Shown here in pieces: positions 9,355 to 18,765 of a DNA stretch of 64,000 bases. The notes under the pieces were generated by a model. It saw only the letters and a list, made by a program, of their open reading frames with translations. It made no database searches and was not told the DNA's origin. This stretch comes from Pseudidiomarina insulisalsae (lineage in GTDB: Bacteria; Pseudomonadota; Gammaproteobacteria; Enterobacterales; Alteromonadaceae). Position numbers and translations under genes: made by a program. The stretch is from assembly GCF_003987065.1 (NCBI RefSeq), contig NZ_PIPY01000010.1:1-64000 (forward strand), written 5' to 3'. Position 1 is the stretch's first letter, and every line of letters begins with the position of its first letter.

Positions 9355-10382
9355 TGCCAACAACGCCAACAAGAATTGCTTTAAATGGCTTCGGCCGTAT
9401 TGGCCGCAGCGTGCTGCGCGCCTTGTACGAGCGTGGCTATCGCGAGCAGTTGGAAATTGTGGCGATTAATGAGCTGGCGCCGGTGACGGCGATGGCGCAT
9501 CTTTTGAAGTATGACACCAGTCACGGGCGCTTTCAGTTACCAGTGGCGACACCAGGCGAACACCGTCTGCAAGTGGGCAATGATGTCATCCGTATTTCGG
9601 CTGAGGCGGAGATCAGTTGCCTGCAGTGGCGTGATCTCAACGTTGATCTGGTGCTCGACTGCACCGGTGTCCACGGTACCCGCGAAGATGGCGCGCATTA
9701 TCATGAAGCGGGGCTCCCGAAAGTATTGTTTTCGCACCCGGGTTCGCCCGATGTCGACTTTACCGCAATCTATGGTATCAACACTGACCATCTGACAGAT
9801 GATCATAAGATTGTCTCAAATGGTTCCTGTACCACGAACTGTAGTGTGCCGGTATTAAAGGTGCTCGACGATGCTTTTGGCATTGAAAGCGGTGCGATAA
9901 CCACCATTCATGCGGCCATGCATGATCAGCAAGTGATTGATGCCTATCATCAGGATCCGCGTCTGGCACGCGCTGCCGGTCGCTCGATTATTCCGGTGGA
10001 CACCCGTCTGGCACGGGGTATTGAGCGCATCATGCCGCATTTTGCCGGTAAATTTGAAGCGATTCAGGTGCGTGTACCCACGACCAATGTAACGGCCATG
10101 GATATCAGCGTGACGGTGCGCGAGGACGTGACCATTGAAATGGTGAATGAGGCGTTAGCGCAGGCCGCACGCAGTGGCATGGCGGCGATTCTGGGCTTCA
10201 CCAGCGAGCCGCTGGTGTCGATTGATTTTAATCATGACCCGCGTTCCAGCATTGTCGACGGAACCCAGACGCGAGTGGCCGGTAAACATTTAGTGAAAGT
10301 ACTGTGCTGGTGCGACAACGAATGGGGCTTCGCTAATCGTATGCTCGATACCGCGCAGGTAATACTGGCGCAGCAGCAATAA
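9354..10382 (+). CDS. epd: erythrose-4-phosphate dehydrogenase
   Basis: Epd oxidises erythrose 4-phosphate to 4-phosphoerythronate for pyridoxal phosphate synthesis. The 342-residue protein has the GAPDH fold: NAD-binding NGFGRIGR at the N-terminus and the catalytic cysteine in SNGSCTTNC. It resembles E. coli Epd more than GapA, with the Epd-type stretches [36 protein letters not shown] and [16 protein letters not shown]-like sequence (here [12 protein letters not shown]). Position between tkt and pgk is the classical one. Glycerol-phosphate dehydrogenase activity as a side reaction cannot be excluded. Confidence 0.95.
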   Translation: MPTTPTRIALNGFGRIGRSVLRALYERGYREQLEIVAINELAPVTAMAHLLKYDTSHGRFQLPVATPGEHRLQVGNDVIRISAEAEISCLQWRDLNVDLVLDCTGVHGTREDGAHYHEAGLPKVLFSHPGSPDVDFTAIYGINTDHLTDDHKIVSNGSCTTNCSVPVLKVLDDAFGIESGAITTIHAAMHDQQVIDAYHQDPRLARAAGRSIIPVDTRLARGIERIMPHFAGKFEAIQVRVPTTNVTAMDISVTVREDVTIEMVNEALAQAARSGMAAILGFTSEPLVSIDFNHDPRSSIVDGTQTRVAGKHLVKVLCWCDNEWGFANRMLDTAQVILAQQQ

Positions 10383-10412
10383 GCAAAAATTTTTAATCAG
10401 GAGGAAGCAGTG

Positions 10413-11597
10413 ATGTCCGCAGTAATAACCATGGATGACCTTGACTTAGAAGGTTTGCGCGTCTTGATCCGCGAAGATCTTAATGTGCCGGTCAAAGACG
10501 GCAAGGTCAGCTCAGACGCGCGTCTGAAAGCAGCCCTGCCAACCTTGCAAAAGGCACTTGATGCCGGCGCGAAAGTAATGGTGATGTCGCACCTTGGCCG
10601 TCCGGAAGAGGGTGAGTATGACGCTGAGTATTCGCTCCAGCCAGTGGTGGACTATCTGAATGAAGCACTTTCGGTACCAGTACGCTTAGCCAAAGACTAT
10701 CTTGACGGAGTTGAGGTGAACAGCGGCGAAGTCGTGGTGTTTGAAAATGTTCGCTTTAACAAAGGCGAAAAGAAAAACGACGACAGTCTGGCGCAAAAAC
10801 TTGCCGCCTTATGCGATGTGTTTGTTATGGACGCCTTTGGAACCGCACACCGCGCTCAGGCTTCGACCCATGGCGTCGCAAAATACGCCGACGTGGCGTG
10901 TGCCGGACCGTTACTGGCGGCTGAACTTGACGCCTTAGGCAAAGCTTTAGCGGATCCAGCGCGGCCGCTGGTTGCCATTGTCGGCGGTTCAAAAGTGTCG
11001 ACTAAGCTGACCGTGCTGGAGTCACTGTCAGGCGTGGTGGATCAGTTGATCGTCGGTGGTGGCATCGCCAACACCTTTATTGCCGCAGCGGGCCACAACG
11101 TGGGTAAATCGCTTTATGAAGCCGACTTAACCGACGAGGCCAAACGTCTGATGGCGGCGGCAAAAGCCAAAGGCGGCGACATTCCGCTGCCGACCGACGT
11201 GGTGACCGGCAAAGAGTTCAGCGCCGATGCGCAAGCACAGACCAAGGCGGTCAGTGACATTGCCGCCGATGACATGGTGTTTGATATCGGTCCGGATACC
11301 GCTGAAGCCTTTGCAAAAATACTGCAAAATGCCGGCACTATTGTCTGGAATGGTCCGGTCGGGGTGTTTGAATTTGATCAGTTCGGCGCGGGCACCAAAG
11401 CCCTGGCTGAAGCTATTGCTGCAAGCCCGGCGTTTTCAATTGCCGGTGGTGGCGACACGCTGGCGGCAATTGATAAGTACGGCATCGCTGATAAAATCAG
11501 TTATATTTCGACCGGTGGCGGTGCCTTTCTTGAATTTTTAGAAGGTAAAAAATTACCTGCAGTCGCGATTCTGGAAGAACGCGCAGAGAATGGCTGA
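10413..11597 (+). CDS. pgk: phosphoglycerate kinase
   Basis: Pgk transfers phosphate between 1,3-bisphosphoglycerate and ADP in glycolysis and gluconeogenesis. The 394-residue protein contains [24 protein letters not shown], the nucleotide-binding VGGSKVSTK and the hinge/phosphate loop [11 protein letters not shown]. The start is taken as the ATG at 10413, eight bases after an AGGAGG; an in-frame GTG at 10410 is the alternative and would add one residue. It follows epd by 30 bases and precedes fba by 34, in one operon. Confidence 0.98.
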   Translation: MSAVITMDDLDLEGLRVLIREDLNVPVKDGKVSSDARLKAALPTLQKALDAGAKVMVMSHLGRPEEGEYDAEYSLQPVVDYLNEALSVPVRLAKDYLDGVEVNSGEVVVFENVRFNKGEKKNDDSLAQKLAALCDVFVMDAFGTAHRAQASTHGVAKYADVACAGPLLAAELDALGKALADPARPLVAIVGGSKVSTKLTVLESLSGVVDQLIVGGGIANTFIAAAGHNVGKSLYEADLTDEAKRLMAAAKAKGGDIPLPTDVVTGKEFSADAQAQTKAVSDIAADDMVFDIGPDTAEAFAKILQNAGTIVWNGPVGVFEFDQFGAGTKALAEAIAASPAFSIAGGGDTLAAIDKYGIADKISYISTGGGAFLEFLEGKKLPAVAILEERAENG

Positions 11598-11631
11598 TAG
11601 CCATTACAATTACACTATCAGGAGATAACTC

Positions 11632-12696
11632 ATGGCTTTAATTTCTTTACGTCAATTGCTCGACCACGCGGCCGAAAACGGATACGGCGTACCCGCGTTT
11701 AATGTCAATAACCTCGAGCAAATGCGTGCCATTATGGAAGCGGCAGATGCCACCGACAGCCCGGTCATCGTGCAAGCGTCAGCAGGTGCGCGTAGCTACG
11801 CAGGTGCCCCTTTCTTACGTCACTTAATTCTTGCTGCCATTGAAGAGTGGCCGCATATTCCGGTGGTGATGCATCAGGATCACGGTACCTCGCCAGCAGT
11901 CTGCCAGCGTTCAATCCAGCTGGGTTTCAGCTCGGTCATGATGGACGGCTCGTTGCAGGCGGACGGTAAGACCCCTGCTGATTACGACTACAACGTGCGC
12001 GTTACCCAGGAAGCGGTTGCCATGGCCCATGCCTGTGGTGTTTCTGTTGAGGGTGAGCTGGGCGTGCTGGGCTCGCTGGAAACCGGCGAAGCTGGTGAAG
12101 AAGATGGCGTTGGCGCTGAAGGTAAGCTGAGTCACGAGCAGTTGCTGACCGATCCGGAAGAAGCTGCACAGTTTGTCAAAGCGACCAACGTCGATGCCCT
12201 GGCCATTGCCTGTGGTACTTCGCATGGCGCCTACAAGTTCAGCCGTCCGCCGACTGGCGACATTCTGGCCATTGACCGTATTAAAGAGATCCACAAGCGC
12301 ATTCCTACCACGCACCTGGTTATGCACGGCTCGTCATCGGTGCCGCAGGAGTGGCTGAAAGTAATCAACGAATTCGGTGGTGAGATCCCTGAGACTTACG
12401 GTGTGCCTGTTGAACAAATTGCCGAAGGCATTAAGCACGGCGTGCGTAAGGTGAATATCGATACTGACCTGCGTCTGGCCTCGACCGGCGCGGTGCGTCG
12501 TCACCTGCAGCAGAACCCAAGCAATTTTGATCCGCGCAAATTCCTGAAAGCTTCAACCGATGCGATGTACGACATTTGTAAAGCGCGTTACGAAGCATTT
12601 GGCTGTGCCGGACAGGCAAGCAAAATTAAGCCGATTTCGCTGGAAGAAATGTTCAAACGCTACGAAGCGGGTGAATTAGACGCCAAAGTGAACTAA
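11632..12696 (+). CDS. fba: class II fructose-bisphosphate aldolase, subclass B
   Basis: The enzyme cleaves or forms fructose 1,6-bisphosphate with a zinc cofactor. The 354-residue sequence matches the class IIB (CbbA-like) branch rather than E. coli FbaA, as seen in [14 protein letters not shown], the zinc-binding [36 protein letters not shown]-type loop and a second zinc histidine in [10 protein letters not shown] and [14 protein letters not shown] precedes the ATG. It ends the carbon-metabolism operon. Confidence 0.96.
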   Translation: MALISLRQLLDHAAENGYGVPAFNVNNLEQMRAIMEAADATDSPVIVQASAGARSYAGAPFLRHLILAAIEEWPHIPVVMHQDHGTSPAVCQRSIQLGFSSVMMDGSLQADGKTPADYDYNVRVTQEAVAMAHACGVSVEGELGVLGSLETGEAGEEDGVGAEGKLSHEQLLTDPEEAAQFVKATNVDALAIACGTSHGAYKFSRPPTGDILAIDRIKEIHKRIPTTHLVMHGSSSVPQEWLKVINEFGGEIPETYGVPVEQIAEGIKHGVRKVNIDTDLRLASTGAVRRHLQQNPSNFDPRKFLKASTDAMYDICKARYEAFGCAGQASKIKPISLEEMFKRYEAGELDAKVN

Positions 12697-12713
12697 TCGG
12701 GGTTCTTTTTGAC

Positions 12714-12753
12714 CGCAATCCCACGTTATACTGTTGAATAGTGTGGGATTGCG
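12714..12753. repeat. perfect 11-bp inverted repeat between fba and the DUF481 gene
   Basis: CGCAATCCCAC (12714-12724) and GTGGGATTGCG (12743-12753) are exact complements separated by 18 bases. There is no T run, so it is not an intrinsic terminator. The loop holds TATACT (12727-12732), which could be a -10 element. It could be an operator or a hairpin in the DUF481 leader; the sequence alone does not decide. Confidence 0.6.
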
Positions 12754-12771
12754 TAATAAGAAGAGGTGCTT

Positions 12772-13572
12772 GTGGAATTTAAAAAGACTTTATCAACACT
12801 GGCTGTATTAGTATGTTTAGGGATGCCGGCGGCTTATGCGCAAGCATCTATTTTCATGTACGATGACGCCAACGACCTCGACACTGAAGAAAAACAAGAC
12901 TGGGATGCTTCGGCAGAGCTTGGCCTGTTATTCACTTCTGGTAATACCGAAACCGAGACCTTCAAGACGAAGCTAAACGCTGCCCGGGACTATCAGAACT
13001 GGCGCCACAAAGGAATGATCGATTATTATCGCTCAGAGCAAGAAGATCAGGACACCGGCGAGTCATTTGTCACCGGTGATCGGTTATTTATTTCAGCGCA
13101 GTCGAACTATAAATTCAGCCCGGAAAGCCGCTCTTCAGTATTTGTCTTTGGCTCTTACGAAGAAGACAAATTCAGCGGTTACGAATACCAAGGTACCGTG
13201 GCGGTCGGTTATGGTGCGCGCTATCGCTACAGTCAGTCGTTGTTTGCTGACTATGAAATTGGTCCGGGTTTCTCGGTCAATAAACCGATTGTGAACGGCA
13301 CCATACAGGAACAGGAAACCAGCGCGATTTTGCGTCTGGCCGGTAACCTGGTTTGGGATATCAGCAAAACCTCGAAGTTTAACGCATTGGCATCGACGGA
13401 AATCGGTGAAGAAAATACCAAATCGCGTGCTGAGCTGTCAGTTTCAGCCAACGTCAATAGTTCGCTGGCGCTGAAGTTCTCAGTGGCAGCGAACCATAAC
13501 TCGTATTTAGAAGACGCGTCGAAAGAAAAATTAGATACTGAAACGGCTGTAACCTTAGTCTATAGCTTCTAA
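12772..13572 (+). CDS. DUF481 family outer-membrane beta-barrel protein
   Basis: A 266-residue exported protein. A signal peptide ends around AYAQA, and the mature part begins with an acidic segment, then alternating strands typical of DUF481 (ELGLLFTSGNTETETFKTKLNA, VGYGARYRYSQS, YEIGPGFSVNKP). The last residue is phenylalanine (TLVYSF), as in outer-membrane barrels. Homologues are annotated as salt-induced outer-membrane proteins; function is not established. I favour the GTG at 12772, five bases after AAGAGG; an upstream GTG at 12766 would overlap that ribosome site. An intrinsic terminator follows. Confidence 0.85.
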   Translation: MEFKKTLSTLAVLVCLGMPAAYAQASIFMYDDANDLDTEEKQDWDASAELGLLFTSGNTETETFKTKLNAARDYQNWRHKGMIDYYRSEQEDQDTGESFVTGDRLFISAQSNYKFSPESRSSVFVFGSYEEDKFSGYEYQGTVAVGYGARYRYSQSLFADYEIGPGFSVNKPIVNGTIQEQETSAILRLAGNLVWDISKTSKFNALASTEIGEENTKSRAELSVSANVNSSLALKFSVAANHNSYLEDASKEKLDTETAVTLVYSF

Positions 13573-13596
13573 GCAGCGTTCAGTTATCGTTTTGTG

Positions 13597-13638
13597 AAAA
13601 AGCGGGTTGCCGATTAGTCCTCGGCAATCCGCTTTTTT
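13597..13638. terminator. bidirectional intrinsic terminator between the DUF481 gene and the terC-family gene
   Basis: A run of A, then AGCGGGTTGCCGA (13601-13613), loop TTAGTCC, and TCGGCAATCCGCT (13621-13633) followed by T6. The stem is 13 base pairs with one G-T pair and has A and T runs on both sides, so it can stop transcripts from both converging genes. Its right half lies inside the last codons of the terC-family gene (stop TAA at 13614-13616). Confidence 0.9.
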
Positions 13639-14357
13639 AGTTCCACAGGTTTATTACGTTTGCGTACGCGGATATTCAACAGCTCTACCGCCAGCGAGAA
13701 CGCCATAGCAAAGTAGACATAGCCTTTGGGTACGTGGAAGCCAAGCCCTTCACCCATTAGTGTAAAGCCAATCAGAATTAAAAAGCTCAAGGCAAGCATT
13801 TTGATAGTAGGATGTCGGTCGACGAAATCGCCAATTGCTTTTGCCGACACCATCATCACCAATACTGCTGCCACAACCGCAATGATCATCACTGCGACGT
13901 AATCGACCAGACCTACGGCAGTAATAACCGAGTCGAGTGAAAAGACGATGTCAATGACGGCGATTTGCGTAATGATGGCGCCGAACGTCGCCACCTTAGA
14001 GGTCGATGTATGCTCTTCGACCCCTTCCAGACTGTGATGTATTTCAAGGGTACTTTTACCGAGCAAGAACAGGCCGCCGAAAAACAGAATCAGGTCGCGT
14101 CCGGAAAACGCGTATCCGAGTACGCTGAAAAGTGGCTCGGTCAAGCCCATTACCCAGACAATACTTAGCAGCAAAACGATCCGCATCGCCATGGCAAGCA
14201 TGAGTCCGATCTGCCGCGCTTTTTGCCTTTGCTGCTCTGGTAATCGTCCCACCAAGATTGAAATAAATATAATATTATCAATACCTAATACAATCTCTAG
14301 GGCGGTTAGAGTGGCCAGCGCAATCCAGGCTTCGGGTAAAAAGATCCATTCAAACAT
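13614..14357 (-). CDS. TerC family integral membrane protein (YgdQ-like)
   Basis: A 247-residue inner-membrane protein with about seven hydrophobic segments, closely matching E. coli YgdQ. The two family signatures with acidic residues in the membrane are present: LEIVLGIDNIIFISI near the N-terminus and IVFSLDSVITAVGL in the middle, plus FVDRHPTIKMLALSFLILIGF. TerC proteins are linked to tellurite resistance and, in several bacteria, to manganese export or metal loading of exported enzymes; the substrate here is inferred only. It is divergent from the phosphate transporter operon. Confidence 0.9.
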   Translation of the reverse strand: MFEWIFLPEAWIALATLTALEIVLGIDNIIFISILVGRLPEQQRQKARQIGLMLAMAMRIVLLLSIVWVMGLTEPLFSVLGYAFSGRDLILFFGGLFLLGKSTLEIHHSLEGVEEHTSTSKVATFGAIITQIAVIDIVFSLDSVITAVGLVDYVAVMIIAVVAAVLVMMVSAKAIGDFVDRHPTIKMLALSFLILIGFTLMGEGLGFHVPKGYVYFAMAFSLAVELLNIRVRKRNKPVELKKRIAED

Positions 14358-14520
14358 TTAGCTTACTCTTACATTGTGGTGAGATTGAATTACAATAAAC
14401 GGGTTATTTCGCAAAAACAATGCGGAATACTCTTTGCGCATAGCTGGTATTTTGGCTAGTATGCGCCCCCCGACAGTCGGGATCACGATGATACTAATAG
14501 CAGCAACAAGGCGAACTTTT

Positions 14521-15201
14521 ATGTCTGCAAACTCGTTTCTTGGTGTATTCGCAAAGTCACCGATCAAACCGATGATCGAGCACATTACTCAGGTGCATGA
14601 CTGCGCAATGACTTTAAAACCCTTCTTTCAGGCGGTTTACGCCGGTAACTGGGATGACGCGGAAGAGCATCGCAAGGCCATTGTTAAAAAAGAGAAAGCC
14701 GCTGATGATTTGAAGCGTGAAATTCGTTTAAACCTTCCTGGTGGTTTGTTTATGCCGGTCGAGCGCACCGATTTGCTCGAACTGGTATCGCAGCAAGACC
14801 GCATCGCAAATAAAGCAAAAGATATTTCAGGGCTGATAACCGGTCGTGAGCTACAAATCCCACAAGACATGGTGGATGGCTTTGATACTTATTTGCAACG
14901 TTGTCTCGACGCAACAGACAAAGCAAAAGAAACTATAGGTGAGTTTGACGACTTGCTCGAAGCCGGCTTTAAAGGTCGCGAACGAAAAATCGTCGACAGC
15001 CTTATTTCCGAGCTCGACAGCATTGAGCAGGACACCGATGCACTGCAGGTTAAATTGCGCCGTCAGTTGCGGGCAATAGAGCAGGACATGAACCCTCTGG
15101 ATGCAATGTTCCTTTATAAAATTCTTGATTGGGTCGGTGATCTTGCGGACCTGGCTGAGCGTGTGGGCGCACGATTTGAGCTCATGCTGGCACGCGTCTA
15201 A
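14521..15201 (+). CDS. PhoU-like DUF47/TIGR00153 protein, accessory to phosphate transport
   Basis: A 226-residue, mostly alpha-helical cytoplasmic protein of the DUF47 family, related to PhoU. It has the N-terminal MSANSFLGVFAKSPIKPMIEH segment and repeated acidic helices such as DLLELVSQQDRIANKAKDIS. Members sit next to PiT transporters and probably modulate them. I start at 14521, where homology begins; an ATG at 14434 would add 29 unrelated residues. The Pit gene follows after 14 bases with a GGAG between them, so they are one operon. Confidence 0.93.
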   Translation: MSANSFLGVFAKSPIKPMIEHITQVHDCAMTLKPFFQAVYAGNWDDAEEHRKAIVKKEKAADDLKREIRLNLPGGLFMPVERTDLLELVSQQDRIANKAKDISGLITGRELQIPQDMVDGFDTYLQRCLDATDKAKETIGEFDDLLEAGFKGRERKIVDSLISELDSIEQDTDALQVKLRRQLRAIEQDMNPLDAMFLYKILDWVGDLADLAERVGARFELMLARV

Positions 15202-15215
15202 GTCGGAGATAAACG

Positions 15216-16484
15216 ATGGATATTATTTCTACCTATAATCTCACGCTGATCCTGATGGCCGCAGCTTTTGCGTTTTTTATGGCCTGGGGTATCGGTGCGA
15301 ATGATGTCGCAAATGCGATGGGAACGTCAGTCGGCTCCAAAGCATTAACTATTAAACAAGCGATTATCATTGCAATGATTTTCGAATTCGCCGGCGCCTA
15401 CTTAGCGGGTGGTGAAGTAACCTCTACCATTCGTAAGGGAATTATTGACTCGGCTTACTTTGTCGATGCGCCCGAGCTGTTAGTCTTCGGTATGATAGGC
15501 GCCCTGCTGGCGGCAGGCTTCTGGCTGCTTATCGCCTCTTATCTGGGCTGGCCGGTTTCGACCACGCATTCAATTATTGGCGCAATCGTTGGTTTTGCCG
15601 CCATTGGTGTTAGCCCCGACTCGGTTGAATGGGGCAAAGTCCTTGGCATTGTCGGCAGTTGGGTCATTACCCCGATGATTGCCGGCTTGATCGCTTACTT
15701 TATATTCCTCAGTGCACAGAAACTGATTTTTGACCGTGAAAACCCACTTGCAGAAGCAAAACGTTACGTGCCTTTTTACATGGGCTTGACCGGCTTCGTT
15801 ATTGCCTTGGTTACCATTACCAAAGGCCTTAAGCATGTCGGGTTGAATTTCACTACCGGAGAAGGTTTCCTGCTGGCAGGTGCTATTGGTATTGTGGTTT
15901 TTGTCCTCGGTAAGATTATGATCGGCCGCTTGCGCTTCGATCCTGCTGCTGACAGAGAGATGCATTACACCAACGTCGAGAAAGTCTTTGCTATTTTGAT
16001 GGTGGTCACGGCCTGTGCCATGGCATTTGCCCACGGCTCGAACGACGTTGCAAACGCTATCGGTCCGTTAGCTGCGGTGGTGAGCGTCGTTGAAAGTGGC
16101 GGACAGATTACCGGTAAAGCGCAGCTTGCGTGGTGGGTCTTGCCGGTAGGCGCGGTTGGTATTGTGCTTGGTCTCGCTATGCTGGGTAAGCGCGTTATTG
16201 CAACTATTGGTAAAGGAATTACTCACTTAACGCCAAGCCGCGGTTTTGCTGCTGAGTTAGCGGCGGCTACCACGGTAGTACTTGCCTCGGGTACTGGCTT
16301 GCCAATTTCTACCACTCAAACTCTGGTTGGTGCGGTCTTAGGTGTCGGCATGGCACGTGGTATCGCGGCGCTGAACCTGGGTGTGGTACGTAAAATTGTC
16401 GTCTCCTGGGTAATTACCTTGCCTGCGGGTGCCGTGATGTCGATTATTTTCTTCTATATTCTGAAGGCGGCATTTGGCGCGTAA
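15216..16484 (+). CDS. pit: low-affinity inorganic phosphate transporter, PiT family
   Basis: A 422-residue inner-membrane transporter that imports phosphate with protons or sodium, often as a metal-phosphate complex. It has about ten membrane segments and the two inverted PHO4 signatures: GIGANDVANAMGTSVGSKAL near the N-terminus and HGSNDVANAIGPLAA in the second half, each with the matching P(V/I)STT(H/Q) motif (WPVSTTHSIIG, LPISTTQTLVG). It is co-transcribed with the DUF47 partner and ends at an intrinsic terminator. Confidence 0.95.
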   Translation: MDIISTYNLTLILMAAAFAFFMAWGIGANDVANAMGTSVGSKALTIKQAIIIAMIFEFAGAYLAGGEVTSTIRKGIIDSAYFVDAPELLVFGMIGALLAAGFWLLIASYLGWPVSTTHSIIGAIVGFAAIGVSPDSVEWGKVLGIVGSWVITPMIAGLIAYFIFLSAQKLIFDRENPLAEAKRYVPFYMGLTGFVIALVTITKGLKHVGLNFTTGEGFLLAGAIGIVVFVLGKIMIGRLRFDPAADREMHYTNVEKVFAILMVVTACAMAFAHGSNDVANAIGPLAAVVSVVESGGQITGKAQLAWWVLPVGAVGIVLGLAMLGKRVIATIGKGITHLTPSRGFAAELAAATTVVLASGTGLPISTTQTLVGAVLGVGMARGIAALNLGVVRKIVVSWVITLPAGAVMSIIFFYILKAAFGA

Positions 16485-16503
16485 GACAATTTAAGTCATT
16501 ATC

Positions 16504-16530
16504 AAAAGGCGACTCCGGTCGCCTTTTTTT
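16504..16530 (+). terminator. intrinsic terminator after pit
   Basis: GGCGAC (16508-16513) pairs with GTCGCC (16518-16523) around a TCCG tetraloop, with flanking AAAA/TTTT extension and a run of seven T (16524-16530). The C(TCCG)G loop is of the stable UNCG type. Confidence 0.93.
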
Positions 16531-16616
16531 GTGCCCGAATGAAAATTTTTTAATGTACGCAAAACTTTTTTCGAATGGGTCACGACTACAGTAGCAAAGA
16601 ACAAAGGAATCCAATT

Positions 16617-17159
16617 GTGTTTGCTCCATCAGATGAACGGCTCGTGAAGCGAGCTTTAGACAACAACAAGCAGGCCTGGCTGCAAATCGTCAGGCGCTAC
16701 GAAGGGCTGGTGTTTAACTATGCCTTACGCATGAGCGGCAGTCGTGATGACGCCATGGACCTGATGCAGGACGTTTTCATGTCGTTGTTCCGTAATCTGG
16801 CTGGTTGGCGCGGTGAAAGTTCATTTAAGAACTGGTTAATGACCATTGCCCATCACCGCTGTGTTGAGCATTTTCGCCGCCGCAAAGACTACGCCGAGGA
16901 TTACGACTTTGAGCAGCAGGAAAGTTCGCTTGACTGGGATAGTCCGGAAGCCGTGTATCAGGGGCAGCAGCGCACGCAACAGCTGGTTCGTGCCATGCAG
17001 CAACTACCGGTAGAGCAACGTTTGGTGGTGGAACTAAAGTTTTTTCAGCACCTGAAGCTACAAGAAATTAGTCAGCAACTTGATGTACCACTGAATACCG
17101 TCAAGTCACGTCTATACAAGGCGGTTGAAAACCTGCAAAAGTTGGTGGAGGAAGTATGA
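16617..17159 (+). CDS. ECF-type RNA polymerase sigma factor
   Basis: An extracytoplasmic-function sigma factor of 180 residues. Region 2 (YEGLVFNYALRMSGSRDDAMDLMQDVFMSLFRNL, FKNWLMTIAHHRCVEHFRRR) and region 4 (LPVEQRLVVELKFFQHLKLQEISQQL, LNTVKSRLYKAVENL) are complete; regions 1 and 3 are absent, as usual. I prefer the GTG at 16617, about eight bases after AAGGAA; an in-frame ATG at 16575 lacks a ribosome site. The anti-sigma gene overlaps its stop by four bases (ATGA). AAAACTT near 16560 and GTCACGA about 16 bases on faintly resemble an ECF autopromoter. Confidence 0.85.
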   Translation: MFAPSDERLVKRALDNNKQAWLQIVRRYEGLVFNYALRMSGSRDDAMDLMQDVFMSLFRNLAGWRGESSFKNWLMTIAHHRCVEHFRRRKDYAEDYDFEQQESSLDWDSPEAVYQGQQRTQQLVRAMQQLPVEQRLVVELKFFQHLKLQEISQQLDVPLNTVKSRLYKAVENLQKLVEEV

Positions 17160-17731
17160 ATAAGTCACACGAATTTGAACAATGGGTTCAGCAAACAGCC
17201 GATGAGACGCGGGGTGAGGCCGTACCAGAGTGGCCGCGGGAGCTGACGTTTCGCGCCACGCGCGAGCCGAAATTGCGGTGGTGGCAGCGGCCATTGTTGC
17301 CGGTCGCCTCATTGGCTTGCTCAGCGCTGGCGTTGCTGGCCATTGTCAGCCAGTTACAGGTACAGGTCACCGACAACGGCTTTAATGTTCACTTTGGTGG
17401 CGGCTTGACGGAGCAACAATTGCAGGCCGCAGTGGCCGAGCAGATGACGACCTATAAGGCTCAGCAGCAGCTGCAAATGGCCGACTACGCAGCGAACCTG
17501 CGCGAAGATTTTCGTGATGACGTGGCCGCTGCCAATCAGCAACTGGTGAATTATGTCCTCACCACCAGTCGCAGTGAACGCCAGCAAGATATGGAGGACC
17601 TGATTCGTTACGTCAACGCGCAGCGTGAGGATGATCAGGTGTACTTCGCTTATCAACTTTCTCAGGTCACCGAGCAGTTAGTAGAGCCCGGCAGCCTGGA
17701 CGGTAATCCGACTTTTGACACGAAGGAGTAA
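17156..17731 (+). CDS. putative single-pass membrane anti-sigma factor
   Basis: A 191-residue protein with a cytoplasmic N-terminus of about 45 residues, one transmembrane helix (roughly 46-66) and a periplasmic, glutamine- and acid-rich helical domain. There is no HxxxCxxC zinc anti-sigma motif, and I cannot name a family from sequence. The role is inferred from topology and from the four-base overlap with the upstream ECF sigma gene. The periplasmic part (TEQQLQAAVAEQMTTYKAQQQ, LVNYVLTTSRSERQQDMEDL) could sense envelope stress or bind the next gene's product. Confidence 0.7.
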   Translation: MNKSHEFEQWVQQTADETRGEAVPEWPRELTFRATREPKLRWWQRPLLPVASLACSALALLAIVSQLQVQVTDNGFNVHFGGGLTEQQLQAAVAEQMTTYKAQQQLQMADYAANLREDFRDDVAAANQQLVNYVLTTSRSERQQDMEDLIRYVNAQREDDQVYFAYQLSQVTEQLVEPGSLDGNPTFDTKE

Positions 17732-17735
17732 TCCC

Positions 17736-18656
17736 ATGCGTACATTAATGGCAGTATCAGCGGTAGCGCTGGCTTTGACCACAAGTGCTATGGCACAGAC
17801 GGATCAACAGCAGCGCGGTGAATTGCGAAAGCAATTAGAAATTATGAACAGTATTTTCTCCACAGCACTTCAGCAAGAACAACAGGGTGAAAAGGCGCGC
17901 ATGATTGCCCGTGATCGCCTGAGCTACAACTATCTGGCCGGTCAAGGGGTGGTCTATCGCACCCGTATTGGTGGCAGTCGTATTATGTTTTTTGACGGAA
18001 ATGTACCTTTGCCGCCGATGCCGGAAATGCCCGAAATTGAAGGTATCTCACACATTGAATTGCGGGCTGCCGCGGCCGAGGGCTTGGCTGCTGCATCAGA
18101 AGCACTGGAGAATATCGAGATTGTGACCGAAGATGTTTACGGCAATGAAAACGGTAATATTCGTGTCATTCGTACTGTCACCGACAATGTCCGTGAGAAC
18201 GCCCGTGAGGTACGCGAATTACGGCGTCGCGAGCGGGATCTGGAGCTGGCAAAGGAAAATGCCAACGGTGAGCAAAGCGCTGAACTCAATCGCAAGCTCG
18301 AGCAGGTTCGTGCTGAATTGCGTGAAACTGAGCAAGCACTGGACGAGGCGCGTGCTGAGATAACCGAAGCGCGTGAACAGTTGCGTGAAGAAGGACAGGC
18401 ACGACGCGCGAAGCTGGCAGAAGAAAAAGCCGAGCGTCTGGCTAAATTTGAACAAACCATGGCCAGTACCTTATGTGACTACGGTCGCACTTTACGGGCC
18501 TTGCCGGCACAAGAACATGTGACCTTTGTTATCGAAGGCGCAGGTGTTGAAGAGCACGGTGGTGATGACAAAATTTATATCTTTTCCAAGCGCCAGTTAG
18601 AACAATGTCAGTCGCCAGGTGATCTTTTAAGTAAGGCGACCACGTATAGCTTTTAA
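17736..18656 (+). CDS. secreted coiled-coil protein of the ECF sigma operon
   Basis: A 306-residue exported protein of unknown function. The signal peptide ends at AMAQ. A compact N-terminal part (about 25-110) contains a proline-rich PLPPMPEMPEIEG. A long heptad-rich coiled coil rich in Glu, Arg, Ala and Leu spans about 155-250. The C-terminus is a small domain with VTFVIEGAGVEEHGGDDKIYIF and two cysteines (in STLCDYG and LEQCQSP). The ATG at 17736 follows AAGGAG by seven bases, and the gene starts four bases after the anti-sigma stop, so it is in the same operon. It may be the sensor or the effector of this stress response. Confidence 0.75.
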   Translation: MRTLMAVSAVALALTTSAMAQTDQQQRGELRKQLEIMNSIFSTALQQEQQGEKARMIARDRLSYNYLAGQGVVYRTRIGGSRIMFFDGNVPLPPMPEMPEIEGISHIELRAAAAEGLAAASEALENIEIVTEDVYGNENGNIRVIRTVTDNVRENAREVRELRRRERDLELAKENANGEQSAELNRKLEQVRAELRETEQALDEARAEITEAREQLREEGQARRAKLAEEKAERLAKFEQTMASTLCDYGRTLRALPAQEHVTFVIEGAGVEEHGGDDKIYIFSKRQLEQCQSPGDLLSKATTYSF

Positions 18657-18688
18657 CTGGTCCGTTAGACCGGTTGTCATCTCTGTTT

Positions 18689-18715
18689 AGCACGCCATCT
18701 GGCGTGCTTTTTTTT
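18689..18715 (+). terminator. intrinsic terminator of the ECF sigma operon
   Basis: AGCACGCC (18689-18696), loop ATCT, GGCGTGCT (18701-18708), then a run of eight T starting with the last stem base. Confidence 0.93.
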
Positions 18716-18765
18716 ATCTGCCAAAACGGGTAAAGTACGCGCTCAAAATAACGGCAGTGAAAACC

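Noticed and set aside
16504-16616. ECF sigma start at the ATG at 16575
   Set aside because: No ribosome site before it, and a possible ECF promoter overlaps it; the GTG at 16617 has AAGGAA at good spacing. Kept as an alternative in the gene entry.
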